A stretch of DNA of 64,000 nucleotides from CAZMXP01 sp964570285 (GTDB lineage Bacteria; Planctomycetota; PLA2). Where the stretch lies: contig CAZMXP010000025.1 of NCBI GenBank assembly GCA_964570285.1, positions 5,626-69,625 on the forward strand. The letters run 5' to 3'. The translations under genes were made by a program, and so were the position numbers. Shown here one piece after another: positions 50,852-59,687 of the stretch (its first letter is position 1; each line of letters starts with the position of its first letter). The notes under the pieces were generated by a model, which was not told where the DNA came from, did no database searches, and saw only the letters and a list, made by a program, of their open reading frames with translations.

Positions 50852-51826
50852 CTACCGGTCGCCCTCGCGCTCGGCGGACGTCGTGAATCGGAGCCAGTCG
50901 ATGCGCCGCTTGGAGGCGACCTTCGTGGTCCGCGACCAGTGCACGGAGCGCGGGATCCCCGTCGCGAGGTCGTAGACAAAGGTGGCCTCGTCCTCGACGT
51001 CGAAGGAGAGCCTCTCCATCTCCTCCGCGGGGGCCCCCGGCAGGCCGCTCTTCTTGGCCACAGCCTCGAGGTAGCGCGCGATCGCCTGCTTGGTCTTCTC
51101 CCCATCCAGCTTCTGCCGCCACACCAGTTCCGCCGTGCCGGCCTCGCCGTCGACGCCCCGGAGCAGGAAGGCCGCCTTCGTCGGGATCATCTCGCCCGTG
51201 AACGGCAGCGGCAGCGCATCCTCGTAGGGGCGCTCCTCGCCGGGCACGAACGAGCCGCCGGACGGGAAGGAGAAGATCCTCGCCTCGTGGATCAGCAGGT
51301 GCTCCATCTCCTCGCCCAGCAAGGACTTCACGAGGGGGTCGAGCAGGGCCTTGATCGCGGCCTCGTCCGCGCCCCCTGCGACGGCCGAGGCCCGCACGGC
51401 GGTGAACACCTCCTCGAGGCGGCGCCGCACGGCGGCGCCGTTCTCGAGGGCCTGCACGGAGCCGTACTCGTCCGCCTTGAGGTCGAGCACGAGGCCCTGC
51501 ATGATGCGCCCGACGCGAACCGCCAGCGGGTTCCTGCTCGCCGCCTCGGGAAGCCGGGTGTCGGTGAAGGTCCAGCGGAAGAGGTAGCCCTCCTCGTCGG
51601 CACGCACGACCTCGACGTCGATGTCGGAGGTCGAATGGCCGTCATGCGTCGGCTTGTCGCCGTCGAACTCCTTGCGCCCCTTCTCGAGCACGAGCCGGAA
51701 CCGCGTCCCGGCTTCCCAGGAGCAGGGGAACTCGACAACCGGCGCCACGGGATCCTCGCCGGAGGCGGCGGTCGATGCGAGCAGCAACAGGACGCAGGCA
51801 CCTCGCGAGCCTCTGCGGAGCGGCAT
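50852..51826 (-). CDS. Exported protein of unknown function
   Basis: 324 residues from the ATG at 51826, chosen for the strong GGAAGGAGG 5 bases upstream and the signal peptide (ACVLLLLASTAASGEDP); the frame stays open further upstream. The mature protein has alternating strands and charged helices (GTRFRLVLEKGRKEFDGDKP, SDIDVEVVRADEEGYLFRWT, TAELVWRQKLDGEKTKQAIA) and ends in RRIDWLRFTTSAEREGDR. It has the general look of secreted beta-sandwich proteins that precede or follow peptidase-like domains, but no family could be named. Confidence 0.7.
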   Translation of the reverse strand: MPLRRGSRGACVLLLLASTAASGEDPVAPVVEFPCSWEAGTRFRLVLEKGRKEFDGDKPTHDGHSTSDIDVEVVRADEEGYLFRWTFTDTRLPEAASRNPLAVRVGRIMQGLVLDLKADEYGSVQALENGAAVRRRLEEVFTAVRASAVAGGADEAAIKALLDPLVKSLLGEEMEHLLIHEARIFSFPSGGSFVPGEERPYEDALPLPFTGEMIPTKAAFLLRGVDGEAGTAELVWRQKLDGEKTKQAIARYLEAVAKKSGLPGAPAEEMERLSFDVEDEATFVYDLATGIPRSVHWSRTTKVASKRRIDWLRFTTSAEREGDR

Positions 51827-51915
51827 GGTCGCCTCCTTCCCGATGGACGCACCCGATGGACGGGCCGACGCCCCCCCAAGCGCAACGCGGCGGGCCTGCG
51901 TCGCGAAGCCGCATG

Positions 51916-52267
51916 CTACCACCGCCGCCCTGGATCGCCCCGCAGGCGTTCATCGTCGCCCCGGAGGACCGCCGAAACGAGCCGCAGGACGGCGCCGGCT
52001 GTGCGAACGGTCGCGGTCTCTCGCGCGCCTGCCGTCGGCGATGCGGGGGGGGAGCGGGGGGGGAGCGGGGGGCGCCGCTCACGCGCACCTCCCGCGGCCT
52101 CGCGCGCGCGTTCCACGAGTGTGCGCCCGATGCCGCGGCATTGATGGTCGCGCGAGACGATTCCCGAAGTCGTTGCGCGGGTGCATCGAGCCCAACGGCG
52201 ACGTCTTGAGAAACGACAGGTACTCCTGCGCGGAGAGCCTCTCGTCGGCCCGGTACTCGACGTCCAT
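51916..52267 (-). pseudogene. Frameshifted and truncated GNAT acetyltransferase
   Basis: From the ATG at 52267 one frame reads MDVEYRADERLSAQEYLSFL KTSPLGSMHPRNDFGNRLAR, the start of a GNAT-like protein. The acetyl-CoA loop then appears in the next frame (RDHQCRGIGRTLVERAREAA). About 40-50 residues between these parts are absent, and the end becomes a Pro/Arg-rich run. A deletion and frameshift have broken the gene. The intact relative at 53951 is a different GNAT, not its copy. Confidence 0.65.
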
Positions 52268-52328
52268 GGCGCGCTCTCCGCGCCAGCGCATCCGTGACCC
52301 GCGTGCCGGGCGCCCGCCGGCGGGCACC

Positions 52329-52793
52329 TCACGCGATGGACGCGCCGTCGTCCCAAGGCCTGACTTCGGGCTGTGCGGGCACGGCGAAACTGGAACCGAA
52401 GACGCAGCCGCGGAGCAGCCTGCGCCGCCACGGAAGGTAGAAGGCGACCGTCAGGCCGCGTCGATGCTCGATCAGGACTTTCACCGCCTTCGTCGGCCTT
52501 TCGCCGGCTGGCGTGATGGTCACATCCTCGCAGACCGCGACCGCGGCAAGGTCGCGTTCGAGCGCGCGCGCACGCAGCGACTCGTGCAGCAGGGGCAGGA
52601 TCTCCGCCTGAGTGACCGCCGCGTCGATATCGTTGCCGGAGACCATCATCAAGGTGACGCGGCCATCGGCCTCCAGCACGGCCCCGTGCGGCAGGAACCC
52701 GCCCTGCTTGCGCACGAGTCCCTCCGACACGTCGAACAGCGGCTCGGCCATCGCCTCGAGGTCGGGCTTGAGTTCGGCGAAGAGTTCGTCCAT
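52329..52793 (-). CDS. Conserved-looking cytoplasmic protein of unknown function
   Basis: 154 residues (MDELFAELKPDLEAMAEPLF) with no signal peptide. It has a mixed alpha/beta pattern: a strand pair with a Gly/Asn turn (RVTLMMVSGNDIDAAVTQAE), a helix (ILPLLHESLRARALERDLAA), strands (AVAVCEDVTITPAG, KAVKVLIEHRRGLTVAFYLP) and a short C-terminal tail. The balance of charged and hydrophobic residues supports a folded protein. No Shine-Dalgarno is obvious before the ATG at 52793. Family not recognised. Confidence 0.55.
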   Translation of the reverse strand: MDELFAELKPDLEAMAEPLFDVSEGLVRKQGGFLPHGAVLEADGRVTLMMVSGNDIDAAVTQAEILPLLHESLRARALERDLAAVAVCEDVTITPAGERPTKAVKVLIEHRRGLTVAFYLPWRRRLLRGCVFGSSFAVPAQPEVRPWDDGASIA

Positions 52794-52919
52794 GGAAGAC
52801 CCATCCCGCTTCTGCTGCTCGCGCGCGAACAGCCCTCTCCATGCAACCGCGTTCCCGGGCCGCGCTCCGCACGCCCGGGCGGAGCAACCGCCCCTCCCAG
52901 CTCCCGGGTTGGCCCGCCG

Positions 52920-53264
52920 TCACCGTTGCCAGAGGCCGTGCTGGACGCCTCCGTGGAAGTAGATCGCGCATCTGCCGTGGCCGGGGATCTCCATCGGCGG
53001 TACCGCGACCTCGGCGCCCGCCGCGACCGCGGCGGCGACCGCCGCCTCGATGTCGTGGACGAGCCAGTAGGGCCGCACGACCGGCTCCTCCGCGTCGTGC
53101 ATCGGCCCCCGCACCCCCACGAGACCGCCGCGAGACAGCCGCGCCGTCCGCGCGTGGCCCAGTGCCGCGTCCGGCTCGCCGAACCGGACGCCGTGCGCGG
53201 CCGCATACGCCGCGCACACCGCGTCGACCTCCTTCGTCACGACCTCGAGGTAGTAGATCCGCAT
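52920..53264 (-). CDS. VOC/glyoxalase-like protein
   Basis: 114 residues from the ATG at 53264 (MRIYYLEVVTKEVDAVCAAY), with the vicinal-oxygen-chelate pattern: an N-terminal strand and helix, AHGVRFGEPDAALGHARTAR, then RPYWLVHDIEAAVAAAVAAG with GAEVAVPPMEIPGHGRCAIY and a final strand FHGGVQHGLW. One VOC repeat pair with His/Glu candidates for metal. The frame is open upstream to 53369 and would add a lipoprotein-like leader (LSCLAIAACSA); the shorter start has AGGGAAG upstream and suits the family better. Confidence 0.72.
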   Translation of the reverse strand: MRIYYLEVVTKEVDAVCAAYAAAHGVRFGEPDAALGHARTARLSRGGLVGVRGPMHDAEEPVVRPYWLVHDIEAAVAAAVAAGAEVAVPPMEIPGHGRCAIYFHGGVQHGLWQR

Positions 53265-53373
53265 GGGCTTCCCTGTGCCTTCCTTCGATGTCCGATCGTG
53301 CCCGTTCGTCGCGGAGCATGCCGCAATGGCAAGGCAAGACAGGATCGTCGTCCGACTTCGGTATTGCACGCTG

Positions 53374-53949
53374 CTATTCCGCCGCCTTCGGGGCGCGCAG
53401 GCCCTTGCTGTAGATGCCGGACCGGTCGAAGCAGCAGACGCGCCGCTTCCCGGCGGCGAGCATCGAGCAGGCGCCGGCGATCCGGCGCTCGCGGGTCTCC
53501 TGCCGCTTCGCGGAGACGATCCAAGCGATCCAGTCCCGGCGCGCGATGGGCGTGATGTCCGACCAGACCCTTCGCGCCTCGGTTGCCGCCGCGAGGGCCT
53601 TCCGCAGGTCGGCCGGCACGCTCGGCTCGGGCGCCTGTTCCGAAGGCACGATCTCGAGCGCGACGGTCCCGCCAGGCTCCGCGCCCGCCGCCACGCGCAG
53701 CTTCCGCTCCACGCGGAGCCAGTGGCTCCCCTGTCCGTCCGGCTCGAGCGTGGCGGTGAACGGGATGCCGTTGAGGGTCCCCTCGACCGTGGCCATGCCG
53801 CGGGAGGGCAGCTTCGCGCTGGCGTCGGGCGGCAGCGTGAGAAAGGTCCAGGTGCTGGCCTTCGAGGTCCCCGCCGGACGGAGGAGCTTCGCCGTGAAGC
53901 GGATCGTGGCGCCTGGAGACTGCTTCATGGGCGTGTGCGTTCGCCTCAT
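53374..53949 (-). CDS. DUF1905 / YdeI-OmpD-associated-like protein
   Basis: 191 residues. The N-terminal half is a DUF1905-type beta-barrel (IRFTAKLLRPAGTSKASTWT, LPPDASAKLPSRGMATVEGT, HWLRVERKLRVAAGAEPGGT). The C-terminal half has the YdeI/OmpD-associated helix: PADLRKALAAATEARRVWSD, IARRDWIAWIVSAKRQETRE and RRIAGACSMLAAGKRRVCCF. Proteins of this type are small cytoplasmic factors of poorly known role. Start options are 53949 and 53928; neither has a strong Shine-Dalgarno. It begins 1 bp after the GNAT stop. Confidence 0.8.
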   Translation of the reverse strand: MRRTHTPMKQSPGATIRFTAKLLRPAGTSKASTWTFLTLPPDASAKLPSRGMATVEGTLNGIPFTATLEPDGQGSHWLRVERKLRVAAGAEPGGTVALEIVPSEQAPEPSVPADLRKALAAATEARRVWSDITPIARRDWIAWIVSAKRQETRERRIAGACSMLAAGKRRVCCFDRSGIYSKGLRAPKAAE

Positions 53950-53950
53950 G

Positions 53951-54346
53951 CTAGTCCATCCGCCGGTCGCGCACCATCATGTCGGTGGCCGGCGAGAACC
54001 CGACCGCCGCGTAGAACGCCGCCGACTCCTTGCGCGTGTGCAGCACGAACTTGATGTGATCCCTGCCTTCGACCAGCCGTGCGACCATCGCGCGGCCGAT
54101 GCCGCGCCGCCGGTACTCCGGGGCGACCATCACCGAACTGACATAGGCGTTGCTCGCGCCGTCCGAGATCGCGCGGCAGAATCCGACGAGGCGTGGGCCG
54201 TCGTGCGCGTGGACCACCCAGCGCGCGCCCCTCACCTGCTGCGCCAGCGACTCGCGGTCCCGGTCGGCGAACGCGCACGCCGCGCGCAGCCGGGCCAGCG
54301 CTTCGAGGTCGACGTCGTGGCTTTCGCGGTACTCGATCACGTGCAT
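53951..54346 (-). CDS. GNAT-family N-acetyltransferase
   Basis: 131 residues with the GNAT core: an N-terminal helix pair (LARLRAACAFADRDRESLAQ), strand and motif A AYVSSVMVAPEYRRRGIGRA (the R/Q-x-x-G-x-G/A acetyl-CoA loop RRRGIG), then IKFVLHTRKESAAFYAAVGF, the usual motif B. Acceptor unknown. Leads a short operon with the DUF1905/YdeI-like gene. Divergent from the DoxX-like gene, with about 200 bp between. Confidence 0.85.
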   Translation of the reverse strand: MHVIEYRESHDVDLEALARLRAACAFADRDRESLAQQVRGARWVVHAHDGPRLVGFCRAISDGASNAYVSSVMVAPEYRRRGIGRAMVARLVEGRDHIKFVLHTRKESAAFYAAVGFSPATDMMVRDRRMD

Positions 54347-54549
54347 GCGTGGGCATCCGGTGGGCGCCGGCGAGGGGCGCACCCATGCTACCGCACCCTT
54401 CGCCGCCACCCCCCCCGGCCCCCCCATGCATGACCCTTGTCCTCGGCGGCGATGCGGTTGGGTACCATGAAGAGCCTGCTGGTGCAGGCGCAGAACGCGG
54501 CTGGCGCGCTGCGAACCCGCGCCGCGCGCAAATCGGGAGAGAGCAGACG

Positions 54550-54921
54550 ATGAACATCCTGTTGTGGGTCTTGCAGGCGCTCGCCGCGCTCGTCTACGGG
54601 GCGTCGGGCGTCATGAAGGTCTTCCTGTTCGACAAGATCACCGAGGGTGTCGCGTCGTTCGGCGCGCTGCCGCGGGAAGCCTGGACGGCGCTCGGCATCC
54701 TCGAACTCGCCTGCGCGGTCGGGCTGATCGTGCCGTCCGCCTTCCACTGGAAGCCGGGGCTCACGGTCGTGGCCGCCGCGACGCTCGCCGCCGAGAGCCT
54801 CGTCTTCATCTGGGTGCATGTCAAGTACCGCGAGGTCGCGCCGATTGTCATGAGTGCCGTGCTCGGCCTGCTGATGGCGTTCCTCGCGTATGGCCGCATG
54901 GTGCTGAAGCCGATCTCCTGA
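54550..54921 (+). CDS. DoxX-like integral membrane protein
   Basis: 123 residues from the ATG at 54550, with four membrane helices: LLWVLQALAALVYGASGVMK, LGILELACAVGLIVPSAFHW, LTVVAAATLAAESLVFIWVH and IVMSAVLGLLMAFLAYGRMV. The spacing and the GASGVMKxF start match the DoxX-like family; role usually unknown, sometimes linked to redox or stress. GGAGAG precedes the start. The last 74 bases overlap the 3' end of the convergent photolyase gene. Confidence 0.8.
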   Translation: MNILLWVLQALAALVYGASGVMKVFLFDKITEGVASFGALPREAWTALGILELACAVGLIVPSAFHWKPGLTVVAAATLAAESLVFIWVHVKYREVAPIVMSAVLGLLMAFLAYGRMVLKPIS

Positions 54922-56416
54922 ACGGCGGACTCTCGCCGCCGCCGCGCCAGCGCCTCACGTAGTCCAGCACGCGCAACTTGCGGCGCGTGCTGGCGCTCGA
55001 CATGTAGCGGACCTTGCCGAACACTTCGCGCTCGGGACCCCAGGGGCGGTCGTAGCGGCCCATCACCCAGAGGATGCCGCCGTAGGAGTTGGGGTCGCGC
55101 CCGTCGACGGCGTACTTGTTGTTGAGTTCGATCATGATCCGGAGCGCGGCCCTGGGGCTCCGGCTCCAGTGCAGGATCTTCTTGCCCCAGAGCATGCGAA
55201 GGTAGTTGTGGATGCGACCCTCGCCGCGCAACTGGTTCTGGGCCGCGTTCCAGAGTTCGTCGTGCGTCTCGGCCCGCTCGAATTGGCCCAGCGTGTACTC
55301 GTGCGGCCGGCGGTCCGGCGCGTGCTTCTCGAGCGTCGCGCGAGCCCAGTCGGGGAGAGACGCGTACCGGTCGTAGTCGTCGCGGTGGGTGCAGAAGTTG
55401 AAGGCCAGTTCGCGCCAGGTGACAAGCTGGTCGAGGAAGGACTCGGCCGCCGCGCCCATCCGCCACCAGCCCGAGCGCGAGCCGCTGCCCGAGCCCGGCA
55501 CGTCCGCCGGCGACCAGCCCTCGCGCCCGGCGATCGCCGCGAGCACCTCGTGCGCGGAGAGGTGTCCGAAGTGCAGGTACGGGGAGAGTCCGCTCGCGCC
55601 GTCGGAGTCGGGGTGATCGCGCTCCCCGCCGCGGCGCGCGAGGCGCCCGTCGACGAAGCGCTTGAGCAGGCGGCGGCCGGCGCGCGTGCCGCCCGCGTAC
55701 GGCACGGGCGGCACCCGGTGGTCGATCGGCAGCGCCGCGAGCGGCGCGGCACGACCCGCGAGCAGCGACGCGCCGGCGCGCGGCCATCGTTCGGCGACGC
55801 CCTCGGGCAGGCGCCGCCGCGGTCGCAGCTCGCTTGCGAGCGGATCGCGGCTCGGCGCCTCGGAGAGGTGCGGCCCGAGCTCGCGCTGCAGGAAGCGGCG
55901 GAAGTCGTGGGCGCGGGCGAATGCCTTCCCGGCCGCGCGCAGCGGCAGCAGGCCGTTCGAGTCCACCGCCTCGAGCCGCACGGGCAGCCTCGTCCCCGCC
56001 GCGGCGACCATGCGCGGCAGGAAGAACGCCGGGTAGTCGTCGGTGACGACGGCGCACGCGTCGGCCGTGAGCCTCTCGAGCAGCCCCGCGCCGGCGCCTG
56101 CCTCGGGCTCGACGTAGGGGTGATAGAGCACGCCGGTGCCGTCGAAGGCCCGCGCATTGTCGGCCATGCCGTCGATCACGAAGCGGTGGATGCGATCGCT
56201 CGCCCACGGATAGCCCGCGCGCAGCGCCTCGAGCACGACCAGCGGCCGATCGAGCCCGCGGGCGAGCTCGACGGCACGGTCGAGCGCGAAGTTCCAGCTC
56301 GCGCGGCGCGCGGCGATCATCCAGTAGAGGACGTACTTGCCGGCGGGCCGTACCCCCCTGCGGTTGACCACGCGCACGCGGCTCGACGGGACGCGCCGGG
56401 CGCTTTCCTTCGTCAT
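54848..56416 (-). CDS. Class II deoxyribodipyrimidine photolyase
   Basis: 522 residues. N-terminal Rossmann part YVLYWMIAARRASWNFALDR and LVVLEALRAGYPWASDR. The FAD-binding domain shows class II landmarks: LHFGHLSAHEVLAAI, FLDQLVTWRELAFNFC, EGRIHNYLRMLWGKKILHWS and NNKYAVDGRDPNSYGGILWV followed by DRPWGPEREVFGKVRYM. It repairs cyclobutane pyrimidine dimers using light and FAD. The last about 30 residues (Pro/Arg/Ser-rich) extend beyond the normal end and overlap the DoxX-like gene. It lies 7 bp after the DUF523/DUF1722 gene in a three-gene cassette. Confidence 0.93.
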   Translation of the reverse strand: MTKESARRVPSSRVRVVNRRGVRPAGKYVLYWMIAARRASWNFALDRAVELARGLDRPLVVLEALRAGYPWASDRIHRFVIDGMADNARAFDGTGVLYHPYVEPEAGAGAGLLERLTADACAVVTDDYPAFFLPRMVAAAGTRLPVRLEAVDSNGLLPLRAAGKAFARAHDFRRFLQRELGPHLSEAPSRDPLASELRPRRRLPEGVAERWPRAGASLLAGRAAPLAALPIDHRVPPVPYAGGTRAGRRLLKRFVDGRLARRGGERDHPDSDGASGLSPYLHFGHLSAHEVLAAIAGREGWSPADVPGSGSGSRSGWWRMGAAAESFLDQLVTWRELAFNFCTHRDDYDRYASLPDWARATLEKHAPDRRPHEYTLGQFERAETHDELWNAAQNQLRGEGRIHNYLRMLWGKKILHWSRSPRAALRIMIELNNKYAVDGRDPNSYGGILWVMGRYDRPWGPEREVFGKVRYMSSASTRRKLRVLDYVRRWRGGGESPPFRRSASAPCGHTRGTPSAGRARHS

Positions 56417-56423
56417 GCAGCCT

Positions 56424-57428
56424 TCATGCGTGGTTGCGGAGCATCAGCTTCTTGGGGTGAGGGTCGAAGTAGAGCTGGTCGAGGAGGTACCCGACCGCAT
56501 GGCGCCTCACTTCGTGGCGAAGGAGCGTCAGCGGCACCACGAGCGGCAGCAGCCCCCGGCGGTAGTCCTCGATCGCGGTCAGGATCTCGCGCTTCTCGGC
56601 CGGCGCGAGCGCCTCCTTCAGGTAGCCCAGCGCGTGCTGGAGCACGTTGGTGTGCCTCTTGTTCGTGGCCATCGAGCGCAGCGCCGCCTGGAATCCCGTC
56701 TCGTAGGCGGCGAAGATCTCGCCGTCGGGAACGGTTCCGGCGCTGCCGACGATCCGGCCGAGGCGCCGGTAGGCCGCCTCGTTGTGGGCGCGCAGCAGGA
56801 GCTTGTGCGCGGTATGAAACTGCACGAGGCGCCTGCGGCTGAGGCCCCGCCGCACGAGATTGCGCCACCGGTTGCGGCCGAACACGCGCTCGATGAAGTT
56901 CTCGCGCAGCCGCGGGTCGTTGAGGCGACCCTCCTCCTCGACCGGCAGGGTGGGCCAACGCTCCATCAACAGGCCGGCGAAGAGCCCTCGCGCGTCGCGG
57001 CGCACGGGCATTCCGTCGCGATAGACCCGGATGCGATCCATGCCGCATGTGGGCGAGGACTTCTTCAGGATGTACCCGTCGAGGTCGAGGCGGGAGATCT
57101 CGGCGATCTTCCGCTCGGCGTAGGCCACCATGCGCTCGGTGAAGTCCTCGCCGGTGGAGGGCGCGACCAGTCGTGTCCCTCGATCCTCTTCGACGAGACG
57201 CACCGTCGGGCGCGGGCTGCCCATGCCGATCTCGACCTCGGGGCACACCGGGACGTACTCGAACCAGTTCCGGAGCGTCTCCGCCACGAAGCGGTCCCGC
57301 GCGTGCCCGCCGTCGAAGCGCACGTTCTCGCCGAGGAGGCAGGTCGACACGCCGAGGCGCATCGGGATCTCGTCGGAGTGCCAGCTCTGCCAGCAGCCGG
57401 GCTCCGCGGGCTCGGCCCCCGCCTTCAC
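56424..57428 (-). CDS. DUF523-DUF1722 (YbgA-like) fusion protein
   Basis: 334 residues from a GTG at 57428 overlapping the upstream stop (GTGA); the ATG at 57362 is the family-typical start. DUF523 part: GVSTCLLGENVRFDGGHAR, VPVCPEVEIGMGSPRPTVRL and ILKKSSPTCGMDRI, whose Cys residues suggest a redox or metal site. DUF1722 part: LRENFIERVFGRNRW, LVQFHTAHKLLLRAHN and HTNVLQHALGYLKEAL. Fused DUF523-DUF1722 genes are often next to photolyase. Role unproven; inference links it to light or oxidative DNA-damage response. Confidence 0.9.
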   Translation of the reverse strand: MKAGAEPAEPGCWQSWHSDEIPMRLGVSTCLLGENVRFDGGHARDRFVAETLRNWFEYVPVCPEVEIGMGSPRPTVRLVEEDRGTRLVAPSTGEDFTERMVAYAERKIAEISRLDLDGYILKKSSPTCGMDRIRVYRDGMPVRRDARGLFAGLLMERWPTLPVEEEGRLNDPRLRENFIERVFGRNRWRNLVRRGLSRRRLVQFHTAHKLLLRAHNEAAYRRLGRIVGSAGTVPDGEIFAAYETGFQAALRSMATNKRHTNVLQHALGYLKEALAPAEKREILTAIEDYRRGLLPLVVPLTLLRHEVRRHAVGYLLDQLYFDPHPKKLMLRNHA

Positions 57429-58885
57429 GCGGCCTCCGTGCCGGCCCGATCCCCGCCGGCGCTCGCCGCGCGGGCGATCCGCTTGAGCATCCCCGAGAAG
57501 ACCAGGGCGTGCAGGGGATAGACGAGGTACCAGTAGGCGAGACCGGCGAGCCCGACCGGGTCGAAGAGCGCCGTCTGCCGGATCGTCGCCCCGCCCGGCC
57601 GCGGCTCGACCTCGAACTCGAGCCACGCGCGCCCGGGCAATTTCATCTCGGCCGCGAGCCGCAGCAGCCGGCCCGGCTCGTACGCCTCGACGCGCCAGAA
57701 GTCGAGCGCGTCCCCGACGCGCAACTCCTCCGGCGACGGCCTGCCGCGGCGCATCCCGACGCCCCCGAGGAGCAGATCGAGGAGGCCGCGCAGGCGCCAG
57801 AGCCAGTTGTAGGCGTACCACCCCGTCTCGCCGCCGATGCGCCGGATCGGCGCGAAGGCCCGGTGCGGATCGACCTCCACGGTCCGTGTGCGCAGGTCGA
57901 CGAAGCGGTTGCGGAAGCGCACGCCCGCCCAGCTCCGGCCCTCGCCGCCGGAGGAGAACGCGTCGTGCCAGCGGCTCTCGGCGATCTCGCGATCCTCGTT
58001 GCGCAGCGCCGCCGCGATCGCCTCGCGAATGCCGCGCGGCCGCACGGGGAAGGCCTCGAGGGCCGAGGCATCGCGCACCACGGTCGGGTGCCGGATCGAC
58101 TCGATCAGCTTGCGGCCCACCCGCGCGTACAGCGGGGTCACGAGGCCGAGCCAGAGGCTCGACAGTCGGGGAGTCAGAAGGGGCACGGGGACCATGAGCC
58201 GCCGAAGCCCGCGCTGGCGCGCGTACTCCCGCATGAGGCCGCCGTACGAGACGCGGTCGGCGCCACCGATCTCGAACACGCGGCTCTCCTCCAGCGGCAG
58301 ATCCAGCGCGGCGATCAGGTAGTCGAGGAGATCGTCGATGGCGATCGGCTGCGCCTCGACCTCGACCCAGCGCGGGGTGATCATGACCGGGAGGCGCTCG
58401 ACGAGCGCGCGGACCATCTCGAACGAGAGGCTGCCCGACCCGAGCACGATGGACGCGCGCAACTCGAGAACGGGGATGCCCGACTCGCGCAGCACGTCGC
58501 CCACCTCGTGCCGGCTCCTGAGGTGCGGCGAGAGGTCGGCGCCGTGCCCGAGGCCGCCCAGGTAGACGATGCGCCTTGCGCCGGCCTGCCGTGCCGCGGT
58601 GCCGAAGTTGCGCGCCGCGACCCGATCCTGCCGCTCGAAGTCGCGGCCGGAGCCCATCGAGTGGATGAGGTAGTAGGCCGACTCGACGCCCTCGAGCGCA
58701 GGACCGAGCGTCTCGGGCGCGAGCACGTCCCCCTCGACGACCCCCGTCCCGGGCTCAACCCTCGCCAGCAGCGCCGCGCGCCGCCGCGCGAGGCAACGCA
58801 CGCGGCGCCCTCCCTCCTCGAGGCGGCGCCGGAGCCGCGTCCCGACGTAGCCGGTGGCGCCGGTCACCAGGACAAGACCCTTCAT
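57425..58885 (-). CDS. SDR-like NAD(P)-binding protein with DUF2867 domain
   Basis: 486 residues. The N-terminal atypical SDR has VLVTGATGYVGTRLRRRLEE (GxxGxxG), a Ser/Tyr region (SAYYLIHSMGSG) and RRIVYLGGLGHG; the C-terminal about 170 residues are DUF2867-like (GWYAYNWLWRLRGLLDLLLG, LRVGDALDFWRVEAYEPGRL, TALFDPVGLAGLAYWYLVYP). Such proteins recur beside photolyases and DUF523/1722 genes. A membrane-adjacent C-terminal hydrophobic stretch is present. First gene of the light-repair cassette. Confidence 0.88.
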   Translation of the reverse strand: MKGLVLVTGATGYVGTRLRRRLEEGGRRVRCLARRRAALLARVEPGTGVVEGDVLAPETLGPALEGVESAYYLIHSMGSGRDFERQDRVAARNFGTAARQAGARRIVYLGGLGHGADLSPHLRSRHEVGDVLRESGIPVLELRASIVLGSGSLSFEMVRALVERLPVMITPRWVEVEAQPIAIDDLLDYLIAALDLPLEESRVFEIGGADRVSYGGLMREYARQRGLRRLMVPVPLLTPRLSSLWLGLVTPLYARVGRKLIESIRHPTVVRDASALEAFPVRPRGIREAIAAALRNEDREIAESRWHDAFSSGGEGRSWAGVRFRNRFVDLRTRTVEVDPHRAFAPIRRIGGETGWYAYNWLWRLRGLLDLLLGGVGMRRGRPSPEELRVGDALDFWRVEAYEPGRLLRLAAEMKLPGRAWLEFEVEPRPGGATIRQTALFDPVGLAGLAYWYLVYPLHALVFSGMLKRIARAASAGGDRAGTEAA

Positions 58886-59687
58886 CCGCGAGCTCTCCGC
58901 ACGATGGTTCGCATGCTACCGCACCGGCCGCGTTCGCGTGCGCGCCGCCCTCCGGCTCGGCGGTCTTGCCGGAGAACCGCTCGAGCTTTCGCGGCTCGAG
59001 CTTCAGCGGTTGGCCGCGGAGCGGTTCCTCCTCATGGTCGAAGGGGACCACGACATGCACCTTCCACGGGTCGCGGTGCCGTAACGGCTCCCGGTCGGCG
59101 AGGACGGGGAGTGCCGTGTCAGAGAATGATTTCCTCCATGACATGACGTAGCAGGAGGGGCCATCGCCCCCAGGACCCGGGAGATCCGGGAGGGAGGGTA
59201 GGAAGGCGAAGAGAGAAGTTGCGAAGCAACAGCCGGCCCCGGCGGCGGCCCCCCGGGGGGGGCGGCGGCCGCGCCGGCGGCTGTCGGCGCCGGGTCGGGT
59301 GGGCGCGACCCGCGTCGGGGCGCTCACAAGCGGGCCTCCTCGCCCGTGAACGCCGGATTGTCGGCGGGGCTCTTGACCGGGCCCTCGCGCTTCGGGACGC
59401 GCGAGTACACCAAGTGCCGACTCGTTCGAGGCGCGACGGCTGACCGGAGAATCCGCGACCCAAGTCTCTGTCTGGCCAGAGGGACGACGCGCCCCGTGCC
59501 GAAGGATGGAAGCGAGCAGGGTGTTCGACAGCGCGGTTCTGCATGAGCGATCATCCTGCACGCAAGAGCGCAGGCGACCCGAGCACTGCTGAGGCGGGCG
59601 CCTCGGACCTCCCCCCGGCGCCCCCTCGGCATCCGAAGCGCTGCGCCGCCCCAGCGCGACCGAGGGTGCCCCGCTGGCGGGTCCACC
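58886..59687. other. About 800 bp with no confident gene
   Basis: Several GC-driven open frames cross this stretch but none has a convincing family match, start and codon use. One minus-strand frame reads HLVYSRVPKREGPVKSPAD near 59324-59420 and another WKVHVVVPFDHEEEPL near 59040-59090; both look less random than the rest and may be decayed gene ends. A G/C tract of nearly pure G and C lies around 59240-59290. The neighbouring hicAB remnant suggests the whole region is degrading. Confidence 0.5.

Noticed and set aside
58886..59687. Genes in the 59-kb gap suggested by short charged peptides
   Set aside because: No start with ribosome-binding site, no family match and mixed frames; recorded as possible decay products only.
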